Below, piece by piece: positions 27,872 through 36,363 of a DNA stretch of 64,000 nucleotides. Positions within the stretch are counted from its first letter, which is position 1. Every line of letters starts with the position of its first letter. The stretch comes from Pseudomonas sp. PB101 (GTDB lineage: Bacteria; Pseudomonadota; Gammaproteobacteria; Pseudomonadales; Pseudomonadaceae), in NCBI RefSeq assembly GCF_009764265.1, contig NZ_RWIR01000035.1, forward strand, positions 1 through 64,000. The letters run 5' to 3'. A program made the translations under genes and the position numbers. The notes below the pieces were generated by a model, which saw only the letters and a program-made list of their open reading frames with translations, ran no database searches and was not told the origin of the DNA.

Positions 27872-29392
27872 TCAGAAGAACCCCAGCGGATTGATGTCGT
27901 AGCTCACCAGCAGGTTTTTGGTCTGCTGGTAGTGATCGAGCATCATCTTGTGGTTTTCCCGACCGACTCCGGACTTCTTGTAGCCACCAAACGCCGCATG
28001 CGCCGGGTACAGGTGGTAGCAGTTGGTCCACACGCGCCCGGCCTTGATCGCCCGGCCCATGCGGTAGGCGCGGTTGATGTCGCGGGTCCACAGGCCGGCG
28101 CCGAGGCCGAACTCGCTGTCGTTGGCAATCGCCAGGGCTTCCGCTTCGTCCTTGAAGGTGGTGATACCCACCACCGGGCCGAAGATTTCTTCCTGGAACA
28201 CGCGCATCTTGTTGTGGCCCTTGAGCAGGGTCGGCTGGATGTAATAGCCGCTGGACAGGTCGCCTTCCAGACGTTCTGCCGCGCCGCCGGTGAGCAGCTC
28301 GGCGCCCTCCTCCTGGGCAATGGTCAGGTACGAGAGGATCTTGTCGTATTGCTGCTCGGACGCCTGGGCGCCGACCATGGTCTCGGTGTCCAGCGGATTG
28401 CCGCGCTTGATCTTGACGATCTTCTTCATCACCTCGGCCATGAACGGCTCATAGATCGACTCCTGCACCAGCGCCCGGGACGGACAGGTGCAGACTTCGC
28501 CCTGGTTGAAGAACGCCAGCACCAGGCCTTCGGCGGCTTTTTCGATGAACGCCGGTTCAGCGTTCATGATGTCTTCGAAGAAGATGTTCGGCGATTTGCC
28601 GCCCAGTTCGACGGTGCTCGGGATGATGTTCTCGGCGGCGCAATGCATGATGTGCGCGCCCACCGGGGTCGAGCCGGTGAAGGCGATCTTGGCGATGCGT
28701 TTGCTGGTGGCCAGGGCCTCGCCGGCTTCGCGACCGAAACCCTGGACGATGTTCAGCACGCCCGCCGGCAGCAGGTCGGCGATGAGCTCGGCGAAGACCA
28801 TGATCGACAGCGGCGTTTGCTCGGCAGGCTTGAGTACGATGCAGTTGCCGGCGGCCAGGGCCGGGGCGAGTTTCCAGGCGGCCATCAGCAGCGGGAAGTT
28901 CCACGGAATGATCTGCCCGACCACACCCAGGGGCTCATGGAAGTGATAGGCCGTGGTCAGCTCGTTGATCTCGGCAGCCCCGCCTTCCTGGGCGCGGATG
29001 CAGCCAGCGAAGTAACGGAAGTGGTCGGCGGCCAGCGGCACGTCGGCGTTCAGGGTTTCGCGCACGGCCTTGCCGTTGTCCCAGGTTTCGGTGACGGCCA
29101 GCACTTCAAGGTTCTGCTCGATGCGATCGGCGATTTTCAGCAGCACCAGGGAGCGGTCCTGGGCCGAGGTCTTGCCCCAGGCATCCGCTGCGGCATGGGC
29201 GGCGTCCAGGGCCTTGTCGATGTCGGCGGCGCTGGAGCGCGGGAATTCGGCGATCACTTCACCGTTGACCGGCGAGGTGTTGGTGAAGTACTCGCCATTG
29301 ATCGGAGCGACGAACTCGCCACCGATGAAGTTGCCGTAGCGCGGCTTGAAGGTAATGAGGGCGCCTGGGGTTCCGGGTTGTGCGTAGATCAT
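27872..29392 (-). CDS. exaC: NAD+-dependent aldehyde dehydrogenase (acetaldehyde type)
   Basis: 506 residues, full length. Catalytic C301 in [13 protein letters not shown], general base E262 in VELGGKSPN, and the NAD loop [22 protein letters not shown] are all present. It oxidises the aldehyde produced by the periplasmic quinoprotein alcohol dehydrogenase to the acid in the cytoplasm. It corresponds to ExaC of P. aeruginosa and PedI of P. putida. An AGAGGCCCACC ribosome site precedes the ATG. It lies between pqqA and the alcohol dehydrogenase gene, separated by REPINs on both sides. Confidence 0.93.
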   Translation of the reverse strand: MIYAQPGTPGALITFKPRYGNFIGGEFVAPINGEYFTNTSPVNGEVIAEFPRSSAADIDKALDAAHAAADAWGKTSAQDRSLVLLKIADRIEQNLEVLAVTETWDNGKAVRETLNADVPLAADHFRYFAGCIRAQEGGAAEINELTTAYHFHEPLGVVGQIIPWNFPLLMAAWKLAPALAAGNCIVLKPAEQTPLSIMVFAELIADLLPAGVLNIVQGFGREAGEALATSKRIAKIAFTGSTPVGAHIMHCAAENIIPSTVELGGKSPNIFFEDIMNAEPAFIEKAAEGLVLAFFNQGEVCTCPSRALVQESIYEPFMAEVMKKIVKIKRGNPLDTETMVGAQASEQQYDKILSYLTIAQEEGAELLTGGAAERLEGDLSSGYYIQPTLLKGHNKMRVFQEEIFGPVVGITTFKDEAEALAIANDSEFGLGAGLWTRDINRAYRMGRAIKAGRVWTNCYHLYPAHAAFGGYKKSGVGRENHKMMLDHYQQTKNLLVSYDINPLGFF

Positions 29393-29527
29393 GGTGGGCC
29401 TCTGTCTGGGTCGATGCCTGTCGTACTGACAGGCGATGAGCCGATACTAGAGAGCCCCGCGTGCCAGACGAATGCATCGTTGGCAGGAGGGGCTCTCGTT
29501 ATTTGGTCGTAGATTTCACACTGATCA

Positions 29528-29630
29528 CTGTAGGAGCGAGCTTGCTCGCGATGAGCCCGAGAACGCCACGGGGTATCAGGTTTCCAGCGTTATCGTTGAC
29601 GACCATCGCGAGCAGGCTCGCTCCTACAGG
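29528..29630. repeat. REPIN between pedH and exaC
   Basis: Arms TAGGAGCGAGCTTGCTCGCGAT and ATCGCGAGCAGGCTCGCTCCTA with about 60 bases between. One arm has a single mismatch. Confidence 0.83.
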
Positions 29631-29651
29631 GGTTATGCGGTGGAGTCGGGA

Positions 29652-31427
29652 TCAGTGCTTAGCGACAAGGTCCTTAGGCAGCTTGAAGGTCCAGAGCATG
29701 CCGCCCTGGTTGAAGTCCTTGATGCGCTTGGCCACTTCACCGCCCCACAGCGGTACCGCACCGCCCCAGCCGGAGAGCACCGAGACGTACTGTTCGCCGT
29801 CCATTTCCCAGGTGATGGGCGAGCCGAGCACGCCGGAGCCGGTCTGGAATTCCCAGACCTTTTCGCCGGTCTTGGCGTTGAAGGCCTGCAGGAAGCCTTC
29901 TGGCGTGCCGGTGAACACCAGGTTGCCCTTGGTGGTCAGCACCCCGCCCCACAGCGGCGCGTAGTTCTTGTGGCGCCAGACTTCCTTGCCGGTTTTCGGA
30001 TCGATGGCCCGCAGCACGCCGATGTAGTCTTCGTTCAACGGCTTGATGGTGAAGCCGGCGCCGAGGAATGCCGCGCCTTTCTTGTAGGCGATGCCTTCGT
30101 TCCAGATGTCCATGCCCCATTCGTTGGACGGCACATAGAACAGCCCGGTGTCCTGGTTGTAAGCCATCGGCATCCAGTTTTTCGCGCCGAGGAACGCCGG
30201 CGCGACAAACACCGAACTGCCCTTGACTTCGGAGCCCGGGGCACCGGGACGACTGGCCTCGTTGTAGATCGGCCGGCCGTTCTTATCCAGGCCGGTGGCC
30301 CAGGTGATCTTGTCCACGAACGGGAAGCCACGGATGAATTTGCCGTTGGTGCGATCCAGCACGTAGAAGAAACCGTTACGGTCGGCAGTGGCCGCCGCCT
30401 TGATCTCCTTGCCACCTTCGCTGTAGTTGAACGACACCAGCTCGTTCACGCCATCGTAGTCCCAACCGTCGTGGGGCGTGCTCTGGAAGTGCCACTTGAT
30501 GGTGCCGTCGTCCGGGTTGAGCGCCAGGCGCGACGACGAGTACAGGTTGTCGCCAGGGCGCAGGTGCGAGTTCCACGGCGCCGGGTTGCCGGTACCGAAC
30601 AGCAGCAGGTTGGTTTCCGGGTCGTAATAGCCGCCCAACCAAGGGGCCGCGCCGCCGGTTTTCCACAGATCACCCGGCCAGGTCTTGCCCGCTTCGCCGC
30701 CGGAGATGCCGTTCTCCACCGCTTTGCCGTCCTTGTAGACGTAGCCCATATGGCCTTCGACCGTCGGCCGGGTCCACAGCAGATCACCGTTTTTCGGGTC
30801 GTAGGCCTCGATCTTGCCCACCACGCCGAACTCGCCACCGGCCACGCCGGTAATCAGCTTGCCGTTGATCACCAGCGGCGCGGCGCTGATCGAGTAGCCT
30901 TCCTTGTGGTCGGCGACTTTCTTGCTCCACACCACCTTGCCGGTGTCTTTGTTCAGCGCCACGAGCTTGGCGTCGAGAGTGCCGAAAATCACCAGATCGC
31001 CATACAGAGCGACGCCACGGTTGATCACGTCGCAGCAAGGGCGGATGTCATCGGGCAGGCGTGCATCGTATTGCCAGAGTTTCTTGCCGGTGCGCGCATC
31101 CACGGCGAACACCCGGGAGTAGGAACCGGTCATGTACATCACGCCGTCCTTGACCATCGGCTGCGCTTGCTGGCCACGCTGTTTTTCACCGCCGAAGGAA
31201 AACGCCCACGCCGGGCGCAGTTCCTTGACGTTGTCGACGTTGAGAATATCCAGCGGGCTGTAGCGCTGCCCCTGAACGCCGAGGCCGTTGGTCACGACCT
31301 GTTCCGGGTTCTTCGGGTCCTGGAGAATGTCCTGGTCGGAAACCCCGGCCAATGCCTGGCCGGACAACAGCATGGCACTGAGCAGCAGGCTCAAGACGAA
31401 GGGCTGGCGACGTGCGGGTTGGGTCAT
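29652..31427 (-). CDS. pedH: Quinoprotein (PQQ) alcohol dehydrogenase, lanthanide type
   Basis: 591 residues with a signal peptide (to SGQALA), so periplasmic. Tryptophan-docking repeats of the eight-bladed propeller recur ([25 protein letters not shown]). The adjacent cysteine pair C131-C132 ([10 protein letters not shown]) marks the PQQ disulfide. Catalytic D323 sits in [11 protein letters not shown] and is followed two residues later by D325. That extra Asp is the marker of rare-earth enzymes (XoxF, PedH); calcium enzymes such as ExaA/PedE have a small residue there. It oxidises primary alcohols to aldehydes and passes electrons to cytochrome c550. Ribosome site AGAGGAAGCCGTC. Confidence 0.92.
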   Translation of the reverse strand: MTQPARRQPFVLSLLLSAMLLSGQALAGVSDQDILQDPKNPEQVVTNGLGVQGQRYSPLDILNVDNVKELRPAWAFSFGGEKQRGQQAQPMVKDGVMYMTGSYSRVFAVDARTGKKLWQYDARLPDDIRPCCDVINRGVALYGDLVIFGTLDAKLVALNKDTGKVVWSKKVADHKEGYSISAAPLVINGKLITGVAGGEFGVVGKIEAYDPKNGDLLWTRPTVEGHMGYVYKDGKAVENGISGGEAGKTWPGDLWKTGGAAPWLGGYYDPETNLLLFGTGNPAPWNSHLRPGDNLYSSSRLALNPDDGTIKWHFQSTPHDGWDYDGVNELVSFNYSEGGKEIKAAATADRNGFFYVLDRTNGKFIRGFPFVDKITWATGLDKNGRPIYNEASRPGAPGSEVKGSSVFVAPAFLGAKNWMPMAYNQDTGLFYVPSNEWGMDIWNEGIAYKKGAAFLGAGFTIKPLNEDYIGVLRAIDPKTGKEVWRHKNYAPLWGGVLTTKGNLVFTGTPEGFLQAFNAKTGEKVWEFQTGSGVLGSPITWEMDGEQYVSVLSGWGGAVPLWGGEVAKRIKDFNQGGMLWTFKLPKDLVAKH

Positions 31428-31503
31428 GACGGCTTCCTCTGCGGATTTTTGTTATTTCCGGAAAATTTTCCCGGTCTGGTGCAGATTCTTGAGCGCCGCC
31501 GCC

Positions 31504-31538
31504 CTAGCAACAATTGCCCGCAATGAGGAGATTGCTAG
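31504..31538. promoter_or_regulatory. Inverted repeat upstream of pedH
   Basis: CTAGCAA (31504-31510) and TTGCTAG (31532-31538) are perfect inverted halves 21 bases apart, 77-111 bases before the pedH start codon. It could be a response-regulator site; no consensus was matched. Confidence 0.35.
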
Positions 31539-31597
31539 TTCCTTCGTACAGGGTGGGAGGAGATGAGCAGCGAATTTTGTGTCCGGCATAGATCCCT

Positions 31598-31688
31598 TGT
31601 GGGAGCGGGCTTGCTCGCGAAGACGGAGTGTCAGGCGACATCGATGTTGAATGTGTCGGCCTCTTCGCGAGCAAGCCCGCTCCCACAT
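31598..31688. repeat. REPIN between the Zn hydrolase and pedH
   Basis: Arms TGTGGGAGCGGGCTTGCTCGCGAAG and CTTCGCGAGCAAGCCCGCTCCCACA around a 42-base spacer. Confidence 0.87.
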
Positions 31689-31702
31689 TAGATCGGGGTG
31701 GG

Positions 31703-32641
31703 TCAGTTATTTGCGTTGGAATCCACCCGCGTCATCCGCTCACGCTCGTAACGCGGGTACAGATGGCTGACGCTGCGGATCAGTTCATAGCGGCTCAGGT
31801 TGATCCCGGCGAAGCGTTCGGGGATGGGGCTGCGGATCATCTCGGCCATGTCGCTGCCATTGGCCGCGCCGTCGCGCATCAGCTGATCGAGCCAGGTCAG
31901 GTAATCGCGCATCTGCTCGAACGGTTGTGGATCGCTCGACACCGGTCCATGGCCCGGCACGACCTGCGTCCAGGGCAAGCCTTGCAGGGTCGCGATGTCC
32001 GCCAGCCACACCGCCAGCCCTGGACTGTTGGGCGTGGTCAGCGCCCGTTGATAAAACACCAGGTCCCCGGCAAACAACACGCCGGTTTGCTGGTCGAGAA
32101 TAGCCAGATCCGCGCCCGTATGCCCACCCAGGCTCAGCAGACGCAGATCGTGATTCCCAAAACTTTTCACCCCGGGTGCCAACGCCTGGGTCGGCAACAC
32201 CACTTCGGTGCCACGCATCCAGTCGCCGACCATGCGGTACATATTCTCGGCCATGGCATCGCCTTGCTGATGCAGTAGCTCGGTGGTGCCGGCCAGGGCG
32301 CCGATCGGCACGTCGCTGAAGGCTTGGTTGCCCAGCACATGGTCCGGGTGGTGATGGGTCAGCAAGACCTCGATCACCGGCTTGTCGGTGGTGGCGGCAA
32401 TGGCCTTGCGCATCGCTTCGCCGTAACGCCGGGACGGCCCGGTGTCGATCACTACCACACCGCGTTCGGTGACGATGAACGCGGTGTTGACGATGTTGCC
32501 GCCGTTGGCCTTGGCGAAATTATCGGTGCTGCCTTCCAGCAGCCAGGTGTCCTGGGCGATCTGCCGAGGCTTGAGTGAATATTCGAGATCGGCCAGGGCC
32601 GGCAGACTGACGCTCAGCACCATCAACAGGATCCAGCGCAT
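31703..32641 (-). CDS. Quinoprotein-relay zinc metallohydrolase (MBL fold)
   Basis: 312 residues from the ATG at 32639-32641 with a short signal peptide (LMVLSVSLPALA). The zinc motif LLTHHHPDHVLGN is clear, with later ligands in SLGGHTGADLAIL and VPGHGPVSS. This matches the periplasmic metallo-beta-lactamase-fold protein that accompanies quinoprotein dehydrogenases together with a SoxYZ-like carrier. Its substrate is unknown; SoxH-like thiol chemistry on the SoxYZ-like partner is one possibility. It is 16 bases downstream of the SoxYZ-like gene, in the pedF operon. Confidence 0.85.
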   Translation of the reverse strand: MRWILLMVLSVSLPALADLEYSLKPRQIAQDTWLLEGSTDNFAKANGGNIVNTAFIVTERGVVVIDTGPSRRYGEAMRKAIAATTDKPVIEVLLTHHHPDHVLGNQAFSDVPIGALAGTTELLHQQGDAMAENMYRMVGDWMRGTEVVLPTQALAPGVKSFGNHDLRLLSLGGHTGADLAILDQQTGVLFAGDLVFYQRALTTPNSPGLAVWLADIATLQGLPWTQVVPGHGPVSSDPQPFEQMRDYLTWLDQLMRDGAANGSDMAEMIRSPIPERFAGINLSRYELIRSVSHLYPRYERERMTRVDSNANN

Positions 32642-32657
32642 GCCACGCTCCTTGGGG

Positions 32658-33419
32658 TCAGGGGATCGACGCATCGAACTCATTGCCGCTGTTGTCCCGC
32701 AGCAGCAGGCGCGTTTGCCCTGCCCCTTCGATGTCGAAGGCCAGGTTGGGGTTTTCGCTGACCGCGGGAAACAGCTCCAGCCGGGCCAGCACTTGCTCGT
32801 TGTGGTCGCGCAGCTCGGCATGGTTGATGAAGAATTCCGGGATGCCGCTGACCATGCCGTTGTCCATGGGATGGGCCACCTGCAATCGCAAACGGCTGAA
32901 TTCGCCCCGGGGATAGCGCCCGCCGAGCACTTCGCCAATGCGCTCTTCCCAGCCCGGTTGATTCCGAACCACGCTCGGTGCGGTGCAGCCGCCACCCGCT
33001 GCGTCAATCAGGGTCGAGCCGACATGCCACAACCCGTCACGGGTCAACACCGCCGCGCGCAAGGGCGTGGCCTGTTCGATGCGAATGCGCAACGACAGCC
33101 AGGGCAAAACCGAATTCAGCGGCTGGAAGTCGACGATTTTCGGCAAAGGGTTAAGTTCTGCCCAGGCGAGGATTTTCACCACCTCGCCCTTGAACGCCCT
33201 GGCGTCGATTTCCAGCGGTACCTGCCGGGCATCTTCGGCAAACGGCGGCGCCAGCAGCTTGACCCGCTCATCGAAAACGAACGGCGCATTGCCCAGGAAC
33301 TGCTGGTGATAGAAGGCCCACATCACCGATGGCACCGGGTCTTTACCGGGATCGATAGCGCCAGCCTGTGCCGCCAGGCTTAACCAGCAAGCCAACAGAC
33401 AACTCCCTCGCCATTTCAT
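32658..33419 (-). CDS. Quinoprotein-associated SoxYZ-like carrier protein
   Basis: 253 residues, signal peptide to about residue 20 (LSLAAQAGA). The N-terminal half resembles SoxY and ends in AAGGGCTAPS, where C145 would be the carrier thiol corresponding to the GGCGG tail cysteine of SoxY. The C-terminal half (MVSGIPEFFINHAELRD..., ARLELFPAVSENPNLAF) resembles SoxZ. A fused SoxYZ carrier without any SoxA, SoxX or SoxB nearby is typical of quinoprotein loci. The cargo carried on C145 is unknown. It lies between the binding-protein gene and the zinc hydrolase. Confidence 0.83.
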   Translation of the reverse strand: MKWRGSCLLACWLSLAAQAGAIDPGKDPVPSVMWAFYHQQFLGNAPFVFDERVKLLAPPFAEDARQVPLEIDARAFKGEVVKILAWAELNPLPKIVDFQPLNSVLPWLSLRIRIEQATPLRAAVLTRDGLWHVGSTLIDAAGGGCTAPSVVRNQPGWEERIGEVLGGRYPRGEFSRLRLQVAHPMDNGMVSGIPEFFINHAELRDHNEQVLARLELFPAVSENPNLAFDIEGAGQTRLLLRDNSGNEFDASIP

Positions 33420-33429
33420 CGCCTGCTCC

Positions 33430-34305
33430 TTATTGATACATCTCGGGTACGTCGTATTGCAGGCCGTAATGGCCGTAGATGGTCTTCACCGAACCCTCGC
33501 GGATAAGCGCTTCCAGCGCCTCCTCCACGGCATAGGCCAGTTGACGGTTGCTTTCGTGCACCGCCATGCCGATTTCCCAGAGTTGCTTGCCCATGTTCGG
33601 ATAGGCATTTTCTGCCAGTGCCACTTGCGGGTCGGCCGCTTCATGGACCTGCCAGTCGATTTCACCGCGCATGGCCATCACCGCGTCGACCTCACCGGCC
33701 TTCATCGCGGCAAACGCCTGGGGTACGCCCGGATAGTGATGGGTCTTGCCGGCGAGCATGCCGTTGAACACCGAGGTCAGGTAGAACGACGGCACGCTGT
33801 CGACTTCGACACCAATCGGGTGCTGCTCGAACACCGCGACGCTGGCGACCTTGTCCAGCCGCCGGCGGTCATAGGCCACCTGCCACTGCTCGTTCTGGTA
33901 CGGACCGAACATCACCACGTGGCCATTTTCCAGTTCGCCGAGTTCGTTACGCTTCTGCGCGTAGTCACGGTCGTAGGGCACGCGCATCATCAGGTCGGCC
34001 AGTTGCTGGTTGTGCAAGGCACTGGCACGCCAGATGTAATCGCGCAGGTCGTCATCGAGCTTTTCCCCGGCCGGCGCCCAGATCAGCGTCAGGCGCACGC
34101 CTAGCGCCTTGGCCAGGGCCTCGGCGAGTTCGACATCGACACCCTGGGGTTTGCCGGCGCGTTCAAAACTGTAGGGCGCGAAGTCCTTGTAGACCGCCAC
34201 CTTCAGCTCCCCGGCGGCGATCATTTCGTCGTAGTTGCGAACCTGCGCCTGCGCCGCCTGGCAGCACAGCCACAGAGCGCTGATCAACACCGCGAGCAGG
34301 CGCAT
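33430..34305 (-). CDS. Quinoprotein-associated periplasmic solute-binding protein
   Basis: 291 residues with signal peptide (LISALWLCCQAAQA). The family 3 solute-binding fold is visible: YDEMIAAGELKVAVYKDFAPYSF, then GVDVELAEALAKALG, and near the end VEEALEALIREGSVKTIYGHYGL. Proteins of this subgroup (MoxJ-like) accompany PQQ dehydrogenases and in methylotrophs assist dehydrogenase maturation or electron transfer rather than transport. No matching permease gene is close. It sits three bases after pedF and just upstream of the SoxYZ-like gene. Confidence 0.85.
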   Translation of the reverse strand: MRLLAVLISALWLCCQAAQAQVRNYDEMIAAGELKVAVYKDFAPYSFERAGKPQGVDVELAEALAKALGVRLTLIWAPAGEKLDDDLRDYIWRASALHNQQLADLMMRVPYDRDYAQKRNELGELENGHVVMFGPYQNEQWQVAYDRRRLDKVASVAVFEQHPIGVEVDSVPSFYLTSVFNGMLAGKTHHYPGVPQAFAAMKAGEVDAVMAMRGEIDWQVHEAADPQVALAENAYPNMGKQLWEIGMAVHESNRQLAYAVEEALEALIREGSVKTIYGHYGLQYDVPEMYQ

Positions 34306-34308
34306 GGG

Positions 34309-34770
34309 TCACTCCTCGACGTGCACAGTATCCAGATAAGTGCGCACCGCCCACAGGGCTTCCTGGCTCAGGTAGTCGGCCATCTTCGGCATGTACACCC
34401 GACCGTCGCGCACCGCGCCATGGCGCACCCGCTCGGCGAACCACTCATCGCCCGACTCACCGACATCGAGCATGCGCAAGTCGGGGGCGATACCGCCGGA
34501 CTTGGCTTCCAGGCCATGACAGGCCGCGCAGTTCTGGGTGTAGGCCGAGGCACCGATTTCCACTGCCTTGTCGTGTTCCGCAGCGGTGCGATACGGGTTC
34601 ACCGCGGCCCAGCCATCGGCATCGAGTTGCACACCGGCGTCCTTGATCGGGGTCAGCCCCGGGGTGGCGACGGCCTGTGGCACCACGTTGCCGTGGGCCC
34701 AGACGGAACCTGCACTGATCAAACTGGCCAATAGCCCGGTCACGAGCAAGGCGTTGCGTTTTGTTGTCAT
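34309..34770 (-). CDS. pedF: Cytochrome c550 (PedF/ExaB-type)
   Basis: 153 residues with signal peptide (LLASLISAGSVWA). One heme c site: C81, C84, H85 in QNCAACHGLEAKSGG. A likely axial Met is in GRVYMPKMADYLS. It is the direct electron acceptor of the quinoprotein alcohol dehydrogenase and passes electrons to the terminal oxidase. First clear gene of the leftward block pedF, binding protein, SoxYZ-like, zinc hydrolase; pedH follows after a REPIN. Confidence 0.9.
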   Translation of the reverse strand: MTTKRNALLVTGLLASLISAGSVWAHGNVVPQAVATPGLTPIKDAGVQLDADGWAAVNPYRTAAEHDKAVEIGASAYTQNCAACHGLEAKSGGIAPDLRMLDVGESGDEWFAERVRHGAVRDGRVYMPKMADYLSQEALWAVRTYLDTVHVEE

Positions 34771-34826
34771 TGTTATGCCCTCTGGATTGCACGCAAAACC
34801 TCTTGGCAGAGGCTATGGCAGCCATC

Positions 34827-34991
34827 TTAGAAAGCCCTGCGCCCAGACCCCATGCTGCTTTGGTGGTCGCCGCCTCCTCCCTTGGTCGTAAGGCTATCGG
34901 TGGACACGGGACGCGGGCCGTGGAGCCGGTCGACGCCGATCAGGGTCAGGATCAGCAGAAATGGCAGGAGCAGTGCTTTGACGATACGCAT
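34827..34991 (-). CDS. Possible small single-span membrane protein
   Basis: 54 codons, MRIVKALLLPFLLILTLIGV, then a hydrophilic Gly/Ser-rich tail (KGGGGDHQSSMGSGRR). The N-terminus would be one membrane helix. A very strong ribosome site, CTGGAGGGGATTGACC, lies before the ATG, which is the main support. It is 56 bases upstream of pedF on the same strand and could be the first gene of that operon. The composition of the tail is not strongly gene-like, and I know no family. Confidence 0.4.
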   Translation of the reverse strand: MRIVKALLLPFLLILTLIGVDRLHGPRPVSTDSLTTKGGGGDHQSSMGSGRRAF

Positions 34992-35148
34992 GGTCAATCC
35001 CCTCCAGATCAAAGGCCGTGGTTGCCCATGCTAGAACCGCGCCGCGCGTGGCGGTCTACTACCTTGGTACTGGCCCTTCGGTACTTTCTGCATATTTTCA
35101 CTGCACCACAGCCTTCCTATGCTGGCGCTACCTGTAATGGAGAGCCTT

Positions 35149-36333
35149 ATGCGCCAGCTTGCCCCTTACGCCCTGATCTACCTGCTGGCAATTGCCTGCG
35201 CCGCCGGCCTGGCCACCCAGAGCCAGGCCGCCGATGCGCCCTTGCAGGTGCGGATCGGCTACCTGGGTTATCGCCCCGACCCCGGGCCGCTGCTGTCGAA
35301 CGTCATCCCCGAGCCCACCGATGCCGGATTGCGCGGCGCCGAACTGGCGATCACCGACAGCAACAGCACCGGGCGTTTTCTCAACCACGGCTACAGCCTG
35401 GTCAGCGCCAGTGTCGACAGCCCCGAGGCCTTGCTCGAAGCGGCAAAGGTGCAGCATGAACAAGGCCTGCGCCTGTTTGTGGTGAATGCCCCCGCGACCA
35501 GCCTGCGCCAATTGAGTGCAGCACTGCCCGACAGTTTGCTGTTCAACGCCGGTAGCCCCGATGACAGCCTGCGCACCACCGATTGCCTGCCCAACGTGCT
35601 GCACACCTTGCCGAGCCGGGCGATGCTCGCCGATGCCCTGGCGCAGTTTCTGGTGCTGCGCAAATGGCAGCGGGCACTGCTGATTGTCGGCCCGACGCCG
35701 GACGATCAAGCCTATGCCGCCGCCCTGCGCCGCGGGGCCAAGCGCTTTGGCTTGCAACTGGTGGCGGAAAAACCCTGGAGCTTCGATAACGACCAACGCC
35801 GCAGCGCCCAGGCGGATATGCCGCTGTTCACCCAGACCGCCGAGTACGACGTGGTGCTGGTGGCCGATGAACGCGGCGACTTCGGTGAATACGTGCCCTA
35901 CCAGACCTGGTACCCGCGCCCGGTCGCCGGCACCCAGGGCCTGACCCCGGTAGGCTGGCACAAGACCGTGGAAACTTATGGCGCCGCGCAGCTGCAAAAA
36001 CGTTTCGAAGCCCTGACCGGGCGCTGGATGAATGACCGCGATTTCGCCGCGTGGATGGCCGTGCGCAGTATCGCCAGCGCCGTGAGCAAACTGCGCCAGG
36101 CCGAGCCGATGGCGATCCGTACGCTGGAAATCAGCGACCAGTTGCCACTCGATGGCTTCAAGGGCCGCAAGCTCAGCTACCGGCCGTGGAACGGTCAGTT
36201 GCGCCAGCCGATTCCCATCGTCCAGCCGCGAGCGCTGGTCAGCACCTCACCCCAGGATGGCTTTCTGCACCCGTTCAACGAGATGGACAGCCTGGGCTAC
36301 GACAAACCCGAGGTCAGCTGCCGCTTTCCCTGA
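35149..36333 (+). CDS. PQQ-alcohol-system ABC-type receptor protein
   Basis: 394 residues from the ATG at 35149 (MRQLAPYALIYLLA), preceded by TGGAGAGCC. Signal peptide to SQA near residue 25. The body is a periplasmic-binding fold of the branched-chain amino-acid receptor type (VRIGYLGYRPDPGPLLSNV, AKVQHEQGLRLFVVNAPA, KWQRALLIVGPTPDDQ, TWYPRPVAGTQGL). This subgroup occurs only beside PQQ-dependent alcohol dehydrogenases, with a beta-propeller and an ABC-2 exporter pair, as here. It may sense alcohols or PQQ rather than feed an importer. Transcribed away from pedF. Confidence 0.83.
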   Translation: MRQLAPYALIYLLAIACAAGLATQSQAADAPLQVRIGYLGYRPDPGPLLSNVIPEPTDAGLRGAELAITDSNSTGRFLNHGYSLVSASVDSPEALLEAAKVQHEQGLRLFVVNAPATSLRQLSAALPDSLLFNAGSPDDSLRTTDCLPNVLHTLPSRAMLADALAQFLVLRKWQRALLIVGPTPDDQAYAAALRRGAKRFGLQLVAEKPWSFDNDQRRSAQADMPLFTQTAEYDVVLVADERGDFGEYVPYQTWYPRPVAGTQGLTPVGWHKTVETYGAAQLQKRFEALTGRWMNDRDFAAWMAVRSIASAVSKLRQAEPMAIRTLEISDQLPLDGFKGRKLSYRPWNGQLRQPIPIVQPRALVSTSPQDGFLHPFNEMDSLGYDKPEVSCRFP

Positions 36334-36363
36334 TCCGATAATCACAACAACAAGGAATCCGCC

